Part shown: in pieces, positions 8,101 through 17,518 of the stretch | Layout of the letters: each line of letters starts with the position of its first letter | Numbering within the stretch: the stretch's first letter is position 1 | Position numbers and translations under genes: made by a program | The notes under the pieces: model-generated | Told to the model about the DNA's origin: nothing | Databases searched by the model: none | Seen by the model: the letters and a program-made list of their open reading frames with translations, nothing else | Source of the DNA: Hyphomicrobium sp. | GTDB lineage: Bacteria; Pseudomonadota; Alphaproteobacteria; Rhizobiales; Hyphomicrobiaceae | Length of the DNA stretch: 64,000 nt | NCBI GenBank assembly: GCA_017512425.1 | Contig: JAFWGI010000015.1 | Location: 434,001 to 498,000, forward strand | Reading direction: 5' to 3'

Positions 8101-8775
8101 TCAAGGCTGCGGGCCCGGTTCAGGCCAAGGCGCAAACGGGCTGATGAGCGTGCGCCGGTATTCGTCAAGCGCCTGATAGTAGAAGGGAACCTGCGCTGGG
8201 CTGGTTTCGCTCGACGCGTTGGCTGCGATTGCGACATCGTCGACGATCAACCGCGTGATCAGCGGCAGATCGAGCGCCCGGATTTCCGGCAGCGTAAACC
8301 ATCCGAGATCCAGCAATTCGCCGTCCGGCGTACCCGTTGGCGCCCGGCTGCGATGCCACTCGGCAATGTAGAACCAGGTGTCGAACCGGCGTGGCAGGCC
8401 GGGCGGTGTGATGGCGCGTGCCAGTGGGATCAGTCCCGCCGGCGCAGCGTGCGTCTCGGATGCGTTGACGGCAAGTCCTGCTTCCTCAAACGTCTCCCGC
8501 ACGGCCGCCATCACGAACGGCATGTGCGCGACGTCATAGGCGTTCGTGCCAAACCTGCCGTTCAAGCGCGCGGCCTCAGCACGCGCTTGAACATAATCGG
8601 CGTCATCGACGCGACCACCCGGGAACACCCATTTGTTCGGCAGGAATATCTGTGTCGGAAGGCGCCGGCCCATTAGCAGCACGGGTTCCGGGCCGGAGCG
8701 ATCGATCAGCACGAGGCAGGCGGCGTCGCGCACTGGCGTGCCACTCTCAGCGCCCCGCTTGTCGCTCATCGTCAT
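8101..8775 (-). CDS. NUDIX hydrolase with long insertion before the NUDIX helix
   Basis: The 224-residue protein contains WVFPGGRVDDAD, then after about 30 residues AAVRETFEEAGLAV, which together form a NUDIX box interrupted by an insertion as in the NUDT19-like/COG0494 group. FYIAEWH and LGWFTLPEI follow. It probably hydrolyses a nucleoside-diphosphate-linked compound; substrate unknown. Start codons at 8775 (MTM) and 8769 (MSD) are both possible; both lie just after the DUF983 stop at 8789, so the two genes are probably one transcript. Confidence 0.85.
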   Translation of the reverse strand: MTMSDKRGAESGTPVRDAACLVLIDRSGPEPVLLMGRRLPTQIFLPNKWVFPGGRVDDADYVQARAEAARLNGRFGTNAYDVAHMPFVMAAVRETFEEAGLAVNASETHAAPAGLIPLARAITPPGLPRRFDTWFYIAEWHRSRAPTGTPDGELLDLGWFTLPEIRALDLPLITRLIVDDVAIAANASSETSPAQVPFYYQALDEYRRTLISPFAPWPEPGPQP

Positions 8776-8788
8776 ACGTCTTGCGTCG

Positions 8789-9253
8789 TCAGGGTGCCGT
8801 CGCTGGAACCGGATCGATCGGCGGCAGGTCCGCGCCTTCAAATGCGCCGGCACCAAAACCGTGCATGCGGTTTGCCCACTGATAGGCGACCAGCGCACCT
8901 TTGACGCGCGGCAGCGTCCACAGGCTCAGCAGCGCCGTCAGCGGCAGCCAGACCGCAAGCTGCAACCAGATCGCCGGCGCGAAGGCCTGCTCGATCCACA
9001 AAATGCCGAGCACGACGACATGAAGCACGATCGTCATGGTGAAGTACGGTGGCGCATCATCGGCGCGCTGGTGATGCAGCTCTTCTTTGCACGACGGACA
9101 CTCGTCGTTGACCTTGAGGTAGCTCTTAAACATCTCGCCCTTGCCGCAGCACGGGCACTTCTGCGCCCATCCACGTTTCATCGATAGCCACACGGGGCGA
9201 TCGGTCGTTGGGCTGGCGGCGACGGAGGCGTTAGACGTCTTGATCACGGTCAT
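8789..9253 (-). CDS. DUF983 membrane protein with zinc-ribbon-like cysteines
   Basis: The 154-residue protein begins MTVIKTSNAS, has CPCCGKGEMFKSYL and CPSC, a four-cysteine pattern like a zinc ribbon, then two hydrophobic segments (FTMTIVLHVVVLGILWI and IWLQLAVWLPLTALLSLW). This is the DUF983 architecture; the function is unknown. The family often neighbours heme or cytochrome oxidase genes, but here it neighbours rnr and a NUDIX gene. The start at 9253 was preferred over an in-frame ATG at 9265 because a GATGAGA stretch precedes it. Confidence 0.85.
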   Translation of the reverse strand: MTVIKTSNASVAASPTTDRPVWLSMKRGWAQKCPCCGKGEMFKSYLKVNDECPSCKEELHHQRADDAPPYFTMTIVLHVVVLGILWIEQAFAPAIWLQLAVWLPLTALLSLWTLPRVKGALVAYQWANRMHGFGAGAFEGADLPPIDPVPATAP

Positions 9254-9413
9254 GGGTAATCTCATCAAACGGCGGGGTCGTAGGCGAACGTCGCACGACT
9301 GAACGTCGTGCGATTGGCTTCTCGGGTCAAGTGCGCTGCCCGCCGCAGGGCAAGGTGACACTAGGTGAAAGTCCGGAATATGGGGAATGCAGGTGCAGCG
9401 CACCATTTACAAA

Positions 9414-9506
9414 CGTCATCCCCGCGGAGGCGGGGATCCCCATCCGAGTCTACCGATTGAGCTTCATTGTCGGCTTGCGTGGATGGCCGCCTCCGCGGCC
9501 ATGACG
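9414..9506. repeat. Palindromic intergenic element downstream of rnr
   Basis: The left arm is GTCATCCCCGCGGAGGCGG with a CCCCGC-GGAG-GCGGGG hairpin and the right arm is GGCCGC-CTCC-GCGGCC followed by CATGACGAA. The right arm is identical to that of the element at 12164-12254. It sits between the DUF983 gene and the 3' end of rnr. Confidence 0.75.
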
Positions 9507-9532
9507 AAATTAAGGGATGCGTCGCGCCATGA

Positions 9533-11872
9533 TCATCGCCCGCGGCGGAAGCCACCTTTGCCGCCCCGGTTCTTGTTGGCTCCAAAGCGCTGACGCGGAA
9601 TTTTTCCGCCACCTGCTTTGAAGTTTCCAAAGTGCCCCTTCTTGCCGGGCGACAGCATCTCGAATTTCAGCGCGCCGGCCGACGCGACGACTTCAAGCAG
9701 GCGCACCTCGACGACGTCGCCGAGGCGATAGCCTTCGCCGCTGCGCGCGCCCACAAGCGCGTGCGCTGCTTCGACGTGATGATAATAATCATCACCGAGG
9801 GAGCCGATCGGGATGTAACCGTCGGCGCCGCTGTCTTTGAGGCGCACGAACAGCCCCGTGCGCGTCACGCCAGAAATGCGCGCGGTAAAACTCGCGCCGA
9901 CGCGGTCAGCGAGATGGTTCGCGATCAAGCGGTCCGTCGTTTCGCGCTCAGCCGCCATCGCGCGGCGTTCGGTGTCGGAGATCGATTTCGAAACAGCCGC
10001 CAGACGCGGAATTTCTTCGTCGCGCATGCCGTCGTCGCCAAGCTTCAACGCGCGGATCAACGCCCGATGCACGAGCAAGTCGGCGTAGCGGCGGATCGGT
10101 GACGTGAAATGCGCGTACTTGGCGAGGTTCAAACCGAAGTGGCCGATATTCTTCGGCGCATACTCGGCCTGGCTCTGCGACCGCAGGATCACTTCGTTGA
10201 TCAACTCGGGAACGGGTAAGTCTTTTGCCTTGTCGAGAATTTTGTTGAACGCATCCGGCTTCAGCGCGCCGAGGTGCGGCACCTTCATGTCGAGCGTGTC
10301 GAGAAAATCTTTGAGACCTTTGAGTTTCTCCGGGCTCGGCGCATCATGGACGCGGTAGACGAGTTGCGTCTTCTTGGCTTCGAGCGTCTCGGCTGCGGCG
10401 ACGTTCGCCTGGATCATGAACTCTTCGATCAGGCGATGCGCGTCGAGGCGCTCCGGCACGACGACATTTGCCACGCGACCTTTGTCGTCGAGCACGATTT
10501 TGCGCTCGGGGAGATCGAGATCGAGCGGACCGCGTTTTGTGCGCGCCTTGTTGACCGCCTCGTACGCCGCCCATAGCGGCTTCAAGGCACGCTCCATCAG
10601 GGGTGCGCATTTCTCTGATACGTTGCCGTCGATCGCGGCTTGCGCTTCCTGATACGACAGCTTGGCGTGCGACTTCATCATCGCGCGCATGAAAAACTGG
10701 CCGGTCTTTTCGCCATACTTGTCGAACGTCATGCGCACCGCGAGGCACGGGCGTTCTTCGCCTTCGCGCAGCGAGCAGAGATCATTCGATATCTTCTCGG
10801 GCAGCATCGGCACGACGCGATCGGGGAAGTAGACCGAGTTGCCGCGCAGTTGCGCTTCACGGTCGAGCTTGCTGCCGGGGCGGATGTAATGCGCGACGTC
10901 GGCGATCGCGACAATGACGCTCCATCCGCCGTCGTTCTTGGCGTCCGTGTCAGGTTCGGCAAACACCGCGTCGTCGTGATCGCGTGCATCAACGGGATCG
11001 ATGGTCAGCAACGGCACGTCGCGCAGATCGGTGCGGCCATCCATCGTCGGCGCTGCAAGCGTTTCGCATTCGGCGAGAACGCCTTCGGGAAAGTCCTCTG
11101 GGATGCCGTGCGCGTGGACCGCGATCAGCGAGACTTGCCGCTGGTCTTCGGGGTTGCCGAGGCTTTCGAGCACGACCGCGCGCGGGGTCGCGAAGCGTCC
11201 GCGGCGCACGAGATCGAAACGCACGAGATCGCCATCGCCCGCCTTGCCGGTATCATCGGGAAGGATCGGCCAGCTTTTCATTTCCTTGCGTTCGATCGGC
11301 TCGATCGTGCCGCCGCCGCGTTTCGCTGCGCGGAATATGCCGAGCAGGCGGCGTTTTTCGCGCGGCAGTTTTTTGATCGGCTTGGCGTCGTACTGTGCGC
11401 CGCCATCGTCGCGCGCGCGTTTCGTCAAATTGGCGAGCACGCGGTCGCCGATGCCGATTTCGGAATCGACGCCTGAGGCTTCGACAACCACGCGCACGAC
11501 CGGGCGCTTGCCGTCGTCTTCTTCCCAATGCAGCGGTTTGCCGATGAGATCGCCATCATGGTCGCGGCCGGTGATTTCGAGCGTCGTAACGGGCGGCAGT
11601 TTGCCCTTCTCGCGGAAATCTTTCTTGTTGCCGGCGAGCGTGCCTTCGTCCGCCATCTCGCCGAGCAGGCGTTTCAACGCGATCTTGGCGCCGCCCGAGA
11701 TGCCGAACGCGCGCGCGATTTCGCGCTTGCCGGCCTTGGTTTGCGACGTGCTCAAGAATTCGAGAATTTGCTGCTTGCTCGGCAGACCGCCGTTGGCGGG
11801 ATCGCGCTTCGCCGCTTTGTTCTTGCCGGAAGCCGGGCGATCAGGACGCGGGGCGTCGGATTTCTTGGCCAA
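9533..11872 (-). CDS. rnr: Ribonuclease R
   Basis: This RNB-family 3'-5' exoribonuclease has a winged-helix region (KQQILEFLSTSQTKAGKRE), cold-shock-like segments, the RNB catalytic stretch DARDHDDAVFAEPD with its metal-binding aspartates, RRYADLLVHRAL, and a C-terminal S1 domain (GVTRTGLFVRLKDSGADG), ending in a basic Gly/Arg tail. It degrades structured RNA and takes part in rRNA and tmRNA quality control. The frame stays open to a GTG at 12010, but the family-like N-terminus AKKSDAPRP points to a TTG start at 11872 preceded by GGGAC. The gene is flanked on both sides by the same palindromic element. Confidence 0.92.
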   Translation of the reverse strand: MAKKSDAPRPDRPASGKNKAAKRDPANGGLPSKQQILEFLSTSQTKAGKREIARAFGISGGAKIALKRLLGEMADEGTLAGNKKDFREKGKLPPVTTLEITGRDHDGDLIGKPLHWEEDDGKRPVVRVVVEASGVDSEIGIGDRVLANLTKRARDDGGAQYDAKPIKKLPREKRRLLGIFRAAKRGGGTIEPIERKEMKSWPILPDDTGKAGDGDLVRFDLVRRGRFATPRAVVLESLGNPEDQRQVSLIAVHAHGIPEDFPEGVLAECETLAAPTMDGRTDLRDVPLLTIDPVDARDHDDAVFAEPDTDAKNDGGWSVIVAIADVAHYIRPGSKLDREAQLRGNSVYFPDRVVPMLPEKISNDLCSLREGEERPCLAVRMTFDKYGEKTGQFFMRAMMKSHAKLSYQEAQAAIDGNVSEKCAPLMERALKPLWAAYEAVNKARTKRGPLDLDLPERKIVLDDKGRVANVVVPERLDAHRLIEEFMIQANVAAAETLEAKKTQLVYRVHDAPSPEKLKGLKDFLDTLDMKVPHLGALKPDAFNKILDKAKDLPVPELINEVILRSQSQAEYAPKNIGHFGLNLAKYAHFTSPIRRYADLLVHRALIRALKLGDDGMRDEEIPRLAAVSKSISDTERRAMAAERETTDRLIANHLADRVGASFTARISGVTRTGLFVRLKDSGADGYIPIGSLGDDYYHHVEAAHALVGARSGEGYRLGDVVEVRLLEVVASAGALKFEMLSPGKKGHFGNFKAGGGKIPRQRFGANKNRGGKGGFRRGR

Positions 11873-12163
11873 GTTGGGTGTCCCGTTGTTGCGGCTCCTG
11901 ACCGACCATTGGCGGCGGGCAAAGTCAAGGTTCCGCGCGCGCACAGCGGCAAGCACTGGGGCGGTCATCGTCAGCAGACAAAACCCGATAATCGCCAATT
12001 CCAAAGCCACGTATCGCCATCCAGTGTTTCACGCTGGCGGCAGTATGCAGGCGTCCCGGTGCACGGGGATAACTTCCGCGCGAGCTTTCAACTCACGGTT
12101 AAGCGCGGGGATAATTCGTTCACCAGTTCCCTTTGGTTCGTGCCAACGCTCCGTTTCTCCAGC

Positions 12164-12254
12164 CGTCATCCCCGCGAAGGCGGGGATCCATCCAAGCCGG
12201 CGAATGGGACGCTACCGCAGGCTTGGCTGGATGGCCGCCTCCGCGGCCATGACG
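12164..12254. repeat. Palindromic intergenic element upstream of rnr
   Basis: The left arm begins CGTCATCCCCGCGAAGGCGG and continues ATCCATCCAAGCC; the right arm is GGCTTGGCTGGATGGCC followed by GCCTCCGCGGCCATGACG. It is a longer copy of the element at 9414-9506. It occupies the 350-base gap between rnr and topA, in which I see no gene. Confidence 0.75.
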
Positions 12255-12359
12255 AATGTGGTGTGCGGCGATCCATGCATCGCGATGGACAGTATGAGTT
12301 GCCCTCGATGGCCGGGTTACGCCCGGCAGTGGAGGTAATCTGAAAGTTTGCGAGCGAGG

Positions 12360-15107
12360 CTAGGCCTTGGCTTTTGCAGGAGCCTTTTTGGCCGGTGCTT
12401 TCTTGGTTGCGGTTTTTGCTGCGGGCGCTTTTTTCGCAGCGACTTTCTTCGCTGCGGGTTTTGCAGCTCCGTCGCTCGCGCTTTCGGGTTTCGCTTTCGC
12501 GGCAGCCTTCGGTTTCGCTACGGCCTTGGCGCCGCGTTTCGCCTTCTTGCCGCCGCCGTTGGCGATGCGCTCGGCGATCAGCGCGATTGCCTCCTCGACC
12601 GTCAGGTCTTCCGGCTTCTTCGCTTTCGGAACCGTTGCGTTGACTTTGTTGTGCGAGACGTAGGCGCCATAGCGACCGTCGAGCACCTGGATCTTGCCGC
12701 CTTCGACCGGATGCTCGCCGAGATCCTTGAGCACCGTCGCGGCCTGGCGCTGGAAGCGGCCCTTGCCGCCACCCGCGCGCTTTTCAGCGAGCAACGTCAC
12801 CGCGCGGTTGAGGCCGACCGTGAAAACCTCTTCCATGCTTTCGACGTTGGCGTAGGTGCCGTCATGCAGAATGAATGGTCCATAGCGGCCAAGCCCGGCC
12901 GTGATCGGCGTGCCGGTTTCGGGATGGATGCCGACTTCGCGCGGCAGCGACAGCAGCTGCAACGCGCGTTCGAAATCGAGCGTCGCCGCATCGACGCCGC
13001 GCGGCAGGCTCGAACGCTTCGGCTTCTCGTCGCCTTCCGCTTCGCCAAGCTGAACGTACGGACCAAAACGACCATTTCGCAGCGTGACCGCCAAGCCGTC
13101 GTCGTTGTAGCCAAGCACTTTTCCGTCAAGCGCGGCTTCGGCGCTGTCGGATTGCGTGAGCTGGCGCGTGTAATTGCATTCCGGATAATTTCCGCAGCCG
13201 ATAAACGGACCGAAGCGGCTCGGTTTCAAGCTCAACTGACCGGTGTCACACTTCGGGCAGGACCGCGGGTCGCTGCCGTCCTCGCGCGGCGGGAAGATAT
13301 GCGGCGCCAGCATATCGTTGAGCGCGTCCATGACTTCGCTAACGCGCAGTTCCTTGATGTCGTCGATCGCCGCCGTGAAATCGCGCCAGAAATCTTTCAA
13401 GACGTCTTTCCACGCCAGTTCGTTGTTGGAGATGAGATCAAGCTGATCTTCAAGGCTCGCGGTGAAATCGAATTCGACGTACTTCCGGAAGAAGTTTTCC
13501 AGGAAACCGACGACCAGTCGGCCCTTGTCTTCGGGCACCAGGCGCTTCTTGTCGATTTTGACGTAGTCGCGGTCGACCAGCGTCGCCATTGTCGACGCAT
13601 AGGTCGACGGGCGGCCGATGCCGAGCTCTTCCATGCGCTTGACGAGCGTCGCTTCCGAAAAGCGCGGCGGCGGCTGCGTGAAATGCTGATCGGCGTCGAT
13701 CTGCTTGTCTTTCAAGTGATCGCCCGCTTCGAGCGGCGGCAGGCGTCGGCTGTCATCGTCGCCGTCAACGTCATCTTTGCCCTTGGCGATCGTCAGAACA
13801 CGGTCGTCGCGGCCTTCTTCGTAGACCTTGAGGAAGCCGTCGAACGTCACGACCGAGCCGTTCGCGCGCAGGCCGTAGTTCGTGCCGTTGCGGCCTTTGA
13901 CTTCGATTTCCGCAACCGTCTGTTCAAGATCGGCGGGCGCCATCTGGCTGGCGATTGTGCGCTTCCAGATCAGATCGTAAAGCGCAGCCTGATCCTTATC
14001 GAGGTGCTTGCGGATGCTATCCGGCTTGCGCTTCGGATCGGTCGGACGAATGGCTTCGTGCGCTTCCTGCGCGTTCTTGGCTTTGGTCTTCCACTCGCGC
14101 GCGAAGGGTGTGTAGCGCGCGCCGTACTCCGACGAGATCACATCGCGGATGTGGCCAACGGCTTCTGGCACGATTTGCACGCCGTCGGTTCGCATGTAGG
14201 TGATGAGACCGACGGTTTCGCCGCCGATATCGACGCCTTCATACAGGCGCTGCGCAACCTGCATCGTTTGTTTGGCCGAGAAATTCAGCTTGCGCGACGC
14301 ATCCATCTGCAAGGTCGACGTCGTGAAGGGCGGATACGGATTGCGCTTTGCGGCCTTCTTCTCGACCGACGCGATTTTGAAATCCTGGTTTTCGATGGCC
14401 GCCTTGATTGCGTGCGCGCTCGCTTCGTCTTTGATGTCGAGCTTCTTCAGCGTCGTGCCGGCGATCGCAGTAAGGCGCGCCTTGACGTCTTCGCCCTTGG
14501 CCGTCGCAAGCAGCGCTTCGATGGTCCAGTATTCTTCGGTGCGGAAAGCTTCGATCTCGGCTTCACGGTCGCAAATGAGGCGCAATGCAACAGACTGCAC
14601 GCGTCCGGCGGACCGCGCGCCCGGGAGTTTGCGCCACAGCACCGGCGAGAGGGTGAAGCCGACGAGATAGTCGAGGGCGCGCCGTGCCAGGTAGGCTTCG
14701 ACCAGCGGCTGGTCGATTTTGCGCGGCTCCTTGAGCGCCGCCAGGATCGACTGCTTGGTGATGGCGTTGAAAGCGACGCGCTCGATTTCGATCCCCTTCT
14801 TGAGCGCTTTCTTCTGGTTCAGGATTTCGAGCAGATGCCAGGAAATGGCTTCGCCCTCGCGATCGGGGTCGGTCGCCAGGATCAGCTTGTCGGCGCCCTT
14901 AACGGCGTCGGTGATCTCGCGCATCACCTTTTGCGATCTGGAGTCGACCTCCCAATGCATGTTGAAATCGTTGTCCGGCTCGACCGAGCCGTTTTTGGCC
15001 GGCAAATCCCGGACGTGGCCGTAAGAGGCGATGACCTTGTACCCAGACCCCAGGTATTTATTGATCGTCTTGGCCTTGGCGGCGGATTCAACGATGACGA
15101 CGTTCAT
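12360..15107 (-). CDS. topA: DNA topoisomerase I
   Basis: The 915-residue type IA topoisomerase starts MNVVIVESAAKAKTINKYLG, has the Toprim acidic motif DPDREGEAISWHL, and the active-site Tyr304 in ITYMRTDGVQ. One complete four-cysteine zinc finger (CPKC to CGNYPEC near residue 625) is followed by repeat domains that have lost their cysteines, as is usual in alphaproteobacteria, and by an Ala/Lys/Pro-rich basic tail of about 70 residues. It relaxes negative supercoils. Downstream of dprA on the same strand but separated by an oppositely oriented small gene. A 933-codon open frame on the opposite strand is an artefact of GC-rich codons. Confidence 0.97.
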   Translation of the reverse strand: MNVVIVESAAKAKTINKYLGSGYKVIASYGHVRDLPAKNGSVEPDNDFNMHWEVDSRSQKVMREITDAVKGADKLILATDPDREGEAISWHLLEILNQKKALKKGIEIERVAFNAITKQSILAALKEPRKIDQPLVEAYLARRALDYLVGFTLSPVLWRKLPGARSAGRVQSVALRLICDREAEIEAFRTEEYWTIEALLATAKGEDVKARLTAIAGTTLKKLDIKDEASAHAIKAAIENQDFKIASVEKKAAKRNPYPPFTTSTLQMDASRKLNFSAKQTMQVAQRLYEGVDIGGETVGLITYMRTDGVQIVPEAVGHIRDVISSEYGARYTPFAREWKTKAKNAQEAHEAIRPTDPKRKPDSIRKHLDKDQAALYDLIWKRTIASQMAPADLEQTVAEIEVKGRNGTNYGLRANGSVVTFDGFLKVYEEGRDDRVLTIAKGKDDVDGDDDSRRLPPLEAGDHLKDKQIDADQHFTQPPPRFSEATLVKRMEELGIGRPSTYASTMATLVDRDYVKIDKKRLVPEDKGRLVVGFLENFFRKYVEFDFTASLEDQLDLISNNELAWKDVLKDFWRDFTAAIDDIKELRVSEVMDALNDMLAPHIFPPREDGSDPRSCPKCDTGQLSLKPSRFGPFIGCGNYPECNYTRQLTQSDSAEAALDGKVLGYNDDGLAVTLRNGRFGPYVQLGEAEGDEKPKRSSLPRGVDAATLDFERALQLLSLPREVGIHPETGTPITAGLGRYGPFILHDGTYANVESMEEVFTVGLNRAVTLLAEKRAGGGKGRFQRQAATVLKDLGEHPVEGGKIQVLDGRYGAYVSHNKVNATVPKAKKPEDLTVEEAIALIAERIANGGGKKAKRGAKAVAKPKAAAKAKPESASDGAAKPAAKKVAAKKAPAAKTATKKAPAKKAPAKAKA

Positions 15108-15329
15108 CTCGCGCTTGCGCTCCTTAGGCGGGATTCCCGCCCCGGTTGATAGGACTGACGCGCTTCTTCCGGGCTGAGGGGTGGGCCGGGAACATGGTTG
15201 ATCGCCGCAGCGCTGTCAAATAGCGGCGCGTAAACCATTAAAAGTAGTAATTTTATCAGTATTGCAATCTTAGGGTGCGTGCAGTATTGTCAGAATACAA
15301 CCATAGGGCGTTGCAGGAAAGGTGCGGGT

Positions 15330-15530
15330 ATGGGTTTGACTTCGAGCGCGGCGACCTTCCAACGCCCATCGTCCGACCCCGACCGCATTGAACGACTGAT
15401 GTACCTGGCGGATCTGATCAGTGAGCTTCAGCAACTCGCCGCCCGCGAGGATTGCGATACGCTCGCACGGCTATTGGGCCTCGCCCACCTCGAGGCTTTC
15501 AGCAAAGCGGGCCGCTTGCCGATGAAGTGA
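15330..15530 (+). CDS. Conserved small protein, function unknown
   Basis: The 66-residue protein begins MGLTSSAATFQRPS and continues DRIERLMYLADLISELQQLA and CDTLARLLGLAHLEAFSKAG, mostly two amphipathic helices. An AGGAAAGG site precedes the ATG. The region before it (15230-15300) is AT-rich and probably holds a promoter. It lies between topA (divergent) and dprA (convergent, 13 bases away). I do not recognise a named family. Confidence 0.7.
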   Translation: MGLTSSAATFQRPSSDPDRIERLMYLADLISELQQLAAREDCDTLARLLGLAHLEAFSKAGRLPMK

Positions 15531-15543
15531 GTGCTGGCGAAGG

Positions 15544-16770
15544 TTATGCGTCGTCGGCACCTGGGTCTTTGCGTGCAACGAGGCCCGGGCCAGGCCGAGC
15601 GATGTGGCCGGCGATATCGAGTTCCATCAGCGCGATTTGCACCGCGCGTGCCGATAATCCGGTGGCCGACTGGATCGCGTCGGCGTCGATCGGCGCCGGG
15701 CCGAGTGATTGCAGCACAGCGACGAGATCAGCTTCGCCGCTGCTGATGCTACTCGCCGGTGTTGTTGGGCGCCCGTCGGCGTCGTCGGCGTTTGCCAATC
15801 CGGCAACCGTTCCGGCAACAGGCTGCCAGCGCAGCGGTAACGCGCCCTCCTTGAGGTCCGACAGTGGCTCAAGCGCTTCGATCACATCGTCGGCGCTTGT
15901 CACGAGCGTCGCTCCGGATTTGATCAGTTTGTTCGTGCCTTCGGCGCGCGGATCAAGCGGGTGGCCGGGCACCGCGAACACATCGCGGCCCTGTTCGCCG
16001 GCATAGCGTGCGGTCACGAGCGTGCCCGACCGCGCGGCCGCTTCGACGATCACGACGCCCAACGACACACCTGAGATGATGCGATTGCGGCGCGGGAAAT
16101 CCTGGCCGCGCGGACGGAACCCCGGTGGCCGCTCGCTGACCAGGCATCCGCGTTCGGCGATGCTTTGATAGAGCGCATCGTGCTCGGGTGGGTAGAGAAC
16201 ATCTATGCCGCCCGCGAGCACGGCGATTGTCCCGGTTGCGAGTGCAGCTTGATGTGCCGCGCCATCGATGCCGCGCGCTAACCCAGACGCGACAGCAAAG
16301 CCCGCTGCACCGAGTCCATGCGCAAGGATCGCTGCAACCTTCGCACCCGCCGCCGAGCACTGGCGCGAGCCGACGATGGCAACCGCAGGTTTCAGCAAAG
16401 CGTTCGCCTGGCCCTTTATGTAGATCATCGGCGGCGGTGCATCGATTGCGGCGAGGGCTGCCGGATATCCAGGTTCGATCGTAAAGACTGGTTCCGCGCC
16501 GGCGCGCTCTGCGGCGTCAAGTTCCGCCTCAGCCGCGTCAATCGTGAAGACGCGGACCCGGCGTCGGCTTCCGGCGCGCCGCGCGATGTCCGGCAAGGCG
16601 TCAAGCGCATGCGCGGCGCCGCCGTAGGTATTGATCAAATCGCGGAAGGCAACCGGGCCGACATTGTCGGTGCGGATCAGGCGCAGGCAAGCCAGCACTT
16701 CGCTCTTGCTGAGTTTTGCGACCGGCAACGGTGCAGCTGCAAACAATGTTGGCGATTTAGCCTTTGGCAC
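15544..16770 (-). CDS. dprA: DNA-processing protein DprA
   Basis: The 408-residue protein has an N-terminal SAM-like region, the Rossmann-fold DprA core ([80 protein letters not shown]) and a C-terminal winged helix ([20 protein letters not shown]). DprA binds incoming single-stranded DNA and loads RecA during natural transformation. Its start overlaps the 3' end of plsY by 14 bases, so the two are co-transcribed. Confidence 0.95.
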   Translation of the reverse strand: MPKAKSPTLFAAAPLPVAKLSKSEVLACLRLIRTDNVGPVAFRDLINTYGGAAHALDALPDIARRAGSRRRVRVFTIDAAEAELDAAERAGAEPVFTIEPGYPAALAAIDAPPPMIYIKGQANALLKPAVAIVGSRQCSAAGAKVAAILAHGLGAAGFAVASGLARGIDGAAHQAALATGTIAVLAGGIDVLYPPEHDALYQSIAERGCLVSERPPGFRPRGQDFPRRNRIISGVSLGVVIVEAAARSGTLVTARYAGEQGRDVFAVPGHPLDPRAEGTNKLIKSGATLVTSADDVIEALEPLSDLKEGALPLRWQPVAGTVAGLANADDADGRPTTPASSISSGEADLVAVLQSLGPAPIDADAIQSATGLSARAVQIALMELDIAGHIARPGPGLVARKDPGADDA

Positions 16771-17389
16771 CGATCTTCGGCTCCTCGCCGGTGCTGAGAC
16801 GCCGAATGTTGGCGCGGTGCTTCCAGAAGATCAGCAGCGACATAACAGCGGCGATGATCGCCAACTCCGGCTGACCCATGAGCGCGATCGCGATTGGCAC
16901 GACGGCGCTCGCAACCAAAGCCGACAGCGAGGAATAGCGCGATACCATCGCGACCTGAATCCAGATCGCGATAAAAATCAGCGCCGCTTTCCAGGACAGG
17001 CCGAGCAAGACGCCGATGTATGTCGCAACGCCTTTGCCGCCACGGAACTTGAGCCACACCGGATAGAGGTGACCGAGGAATGCGCCAAGGCCTGCCAGCA
17101 TCGCCGGCACTTGTCCGAAGAAATAATCGGCGAGCAGCACCGCGGCCGTGCCCTTGAGGCCGTCGAGCAGCAGCGTCGCGGCGGCAAGACCCTTGTTGCC
17201 GGTGCGCAGAACGTTGGTCGCGCCAATATTGCCGGAGCCGATATTGCGGACGTCGCCAAGACCGGCGGCGCGCGTCAGCAAGAGACCGAACGGGATGGAA
17301 CCGAGCAGATATCCAAGTCCGAACGCGAGCGGCAACCACGACCATAGTCCGCCCGCCATGAGTGTGATCAACGATGACAACGGGCTCAT
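16757..17389 (-). CDS. plsY: Glycerol-3-phosphate acyltransferase PlsY
   Basis: The 210-residue inner-membrane protein has about five hydrophobic segments and the PlsY signatures [42 protein letters not shown] and [16 protein letters not shown]. PlsY transfers an acyl group from acyl-phosphate to glycerol-3-phosphate, the first step of phospholipid synthesis. It is encoded between pyrC-like and dprA on the same strand. Confidence 0.96.
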   Translation of the reverse strand: MSPLSSLITLMAGGLWSWLPLAFGLGYLLGSIPFGLLLTRAAGLGDVRNIGSGNIGATNVLRTGNKGLAAATLLLDGLKGTAAVLLADYFFGQVPAMLAGLGAFLGHLYPVWLKFRGGKGVATYIGVLLGLSWKAALIFIAIWIQVAMVSRYSSLSALVASAVVPIAIALMGQPELAIIAAVMSLLIFWKHRANIRRLSTGEEPKIGAKG

Positions 17390-17518
17390 CTGGGCATGTC
17401 CATGCGTGAGGTGGTCTTAAGGCGGGCGGCGCGGGATCGTACGCGGCTCTCAAGCTATGCAAGTCGCCTGTCGTCCGCAACCCGGATCGCTGTGGTGAGC
17501 GCCTTGCTGAGGCGCCGA

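Noticed and set aside
10640..12343. Several long plus-strand open frames opposite and beyond rnr (such as 11001-12338)
   Set aside because: Antisense to rnr or run through the palindromic element; low-complexity Arg/Ser/Pro products without a ribosome-binding site.
12348..15149. 933-codon open frame on the plus strand opposite topA
   Set aside because: It is wholly antisense to a clear topA gene; GC-rich codon bias leaves such frames open, and its product is Arg/Phe/Asp-rich with no domain.
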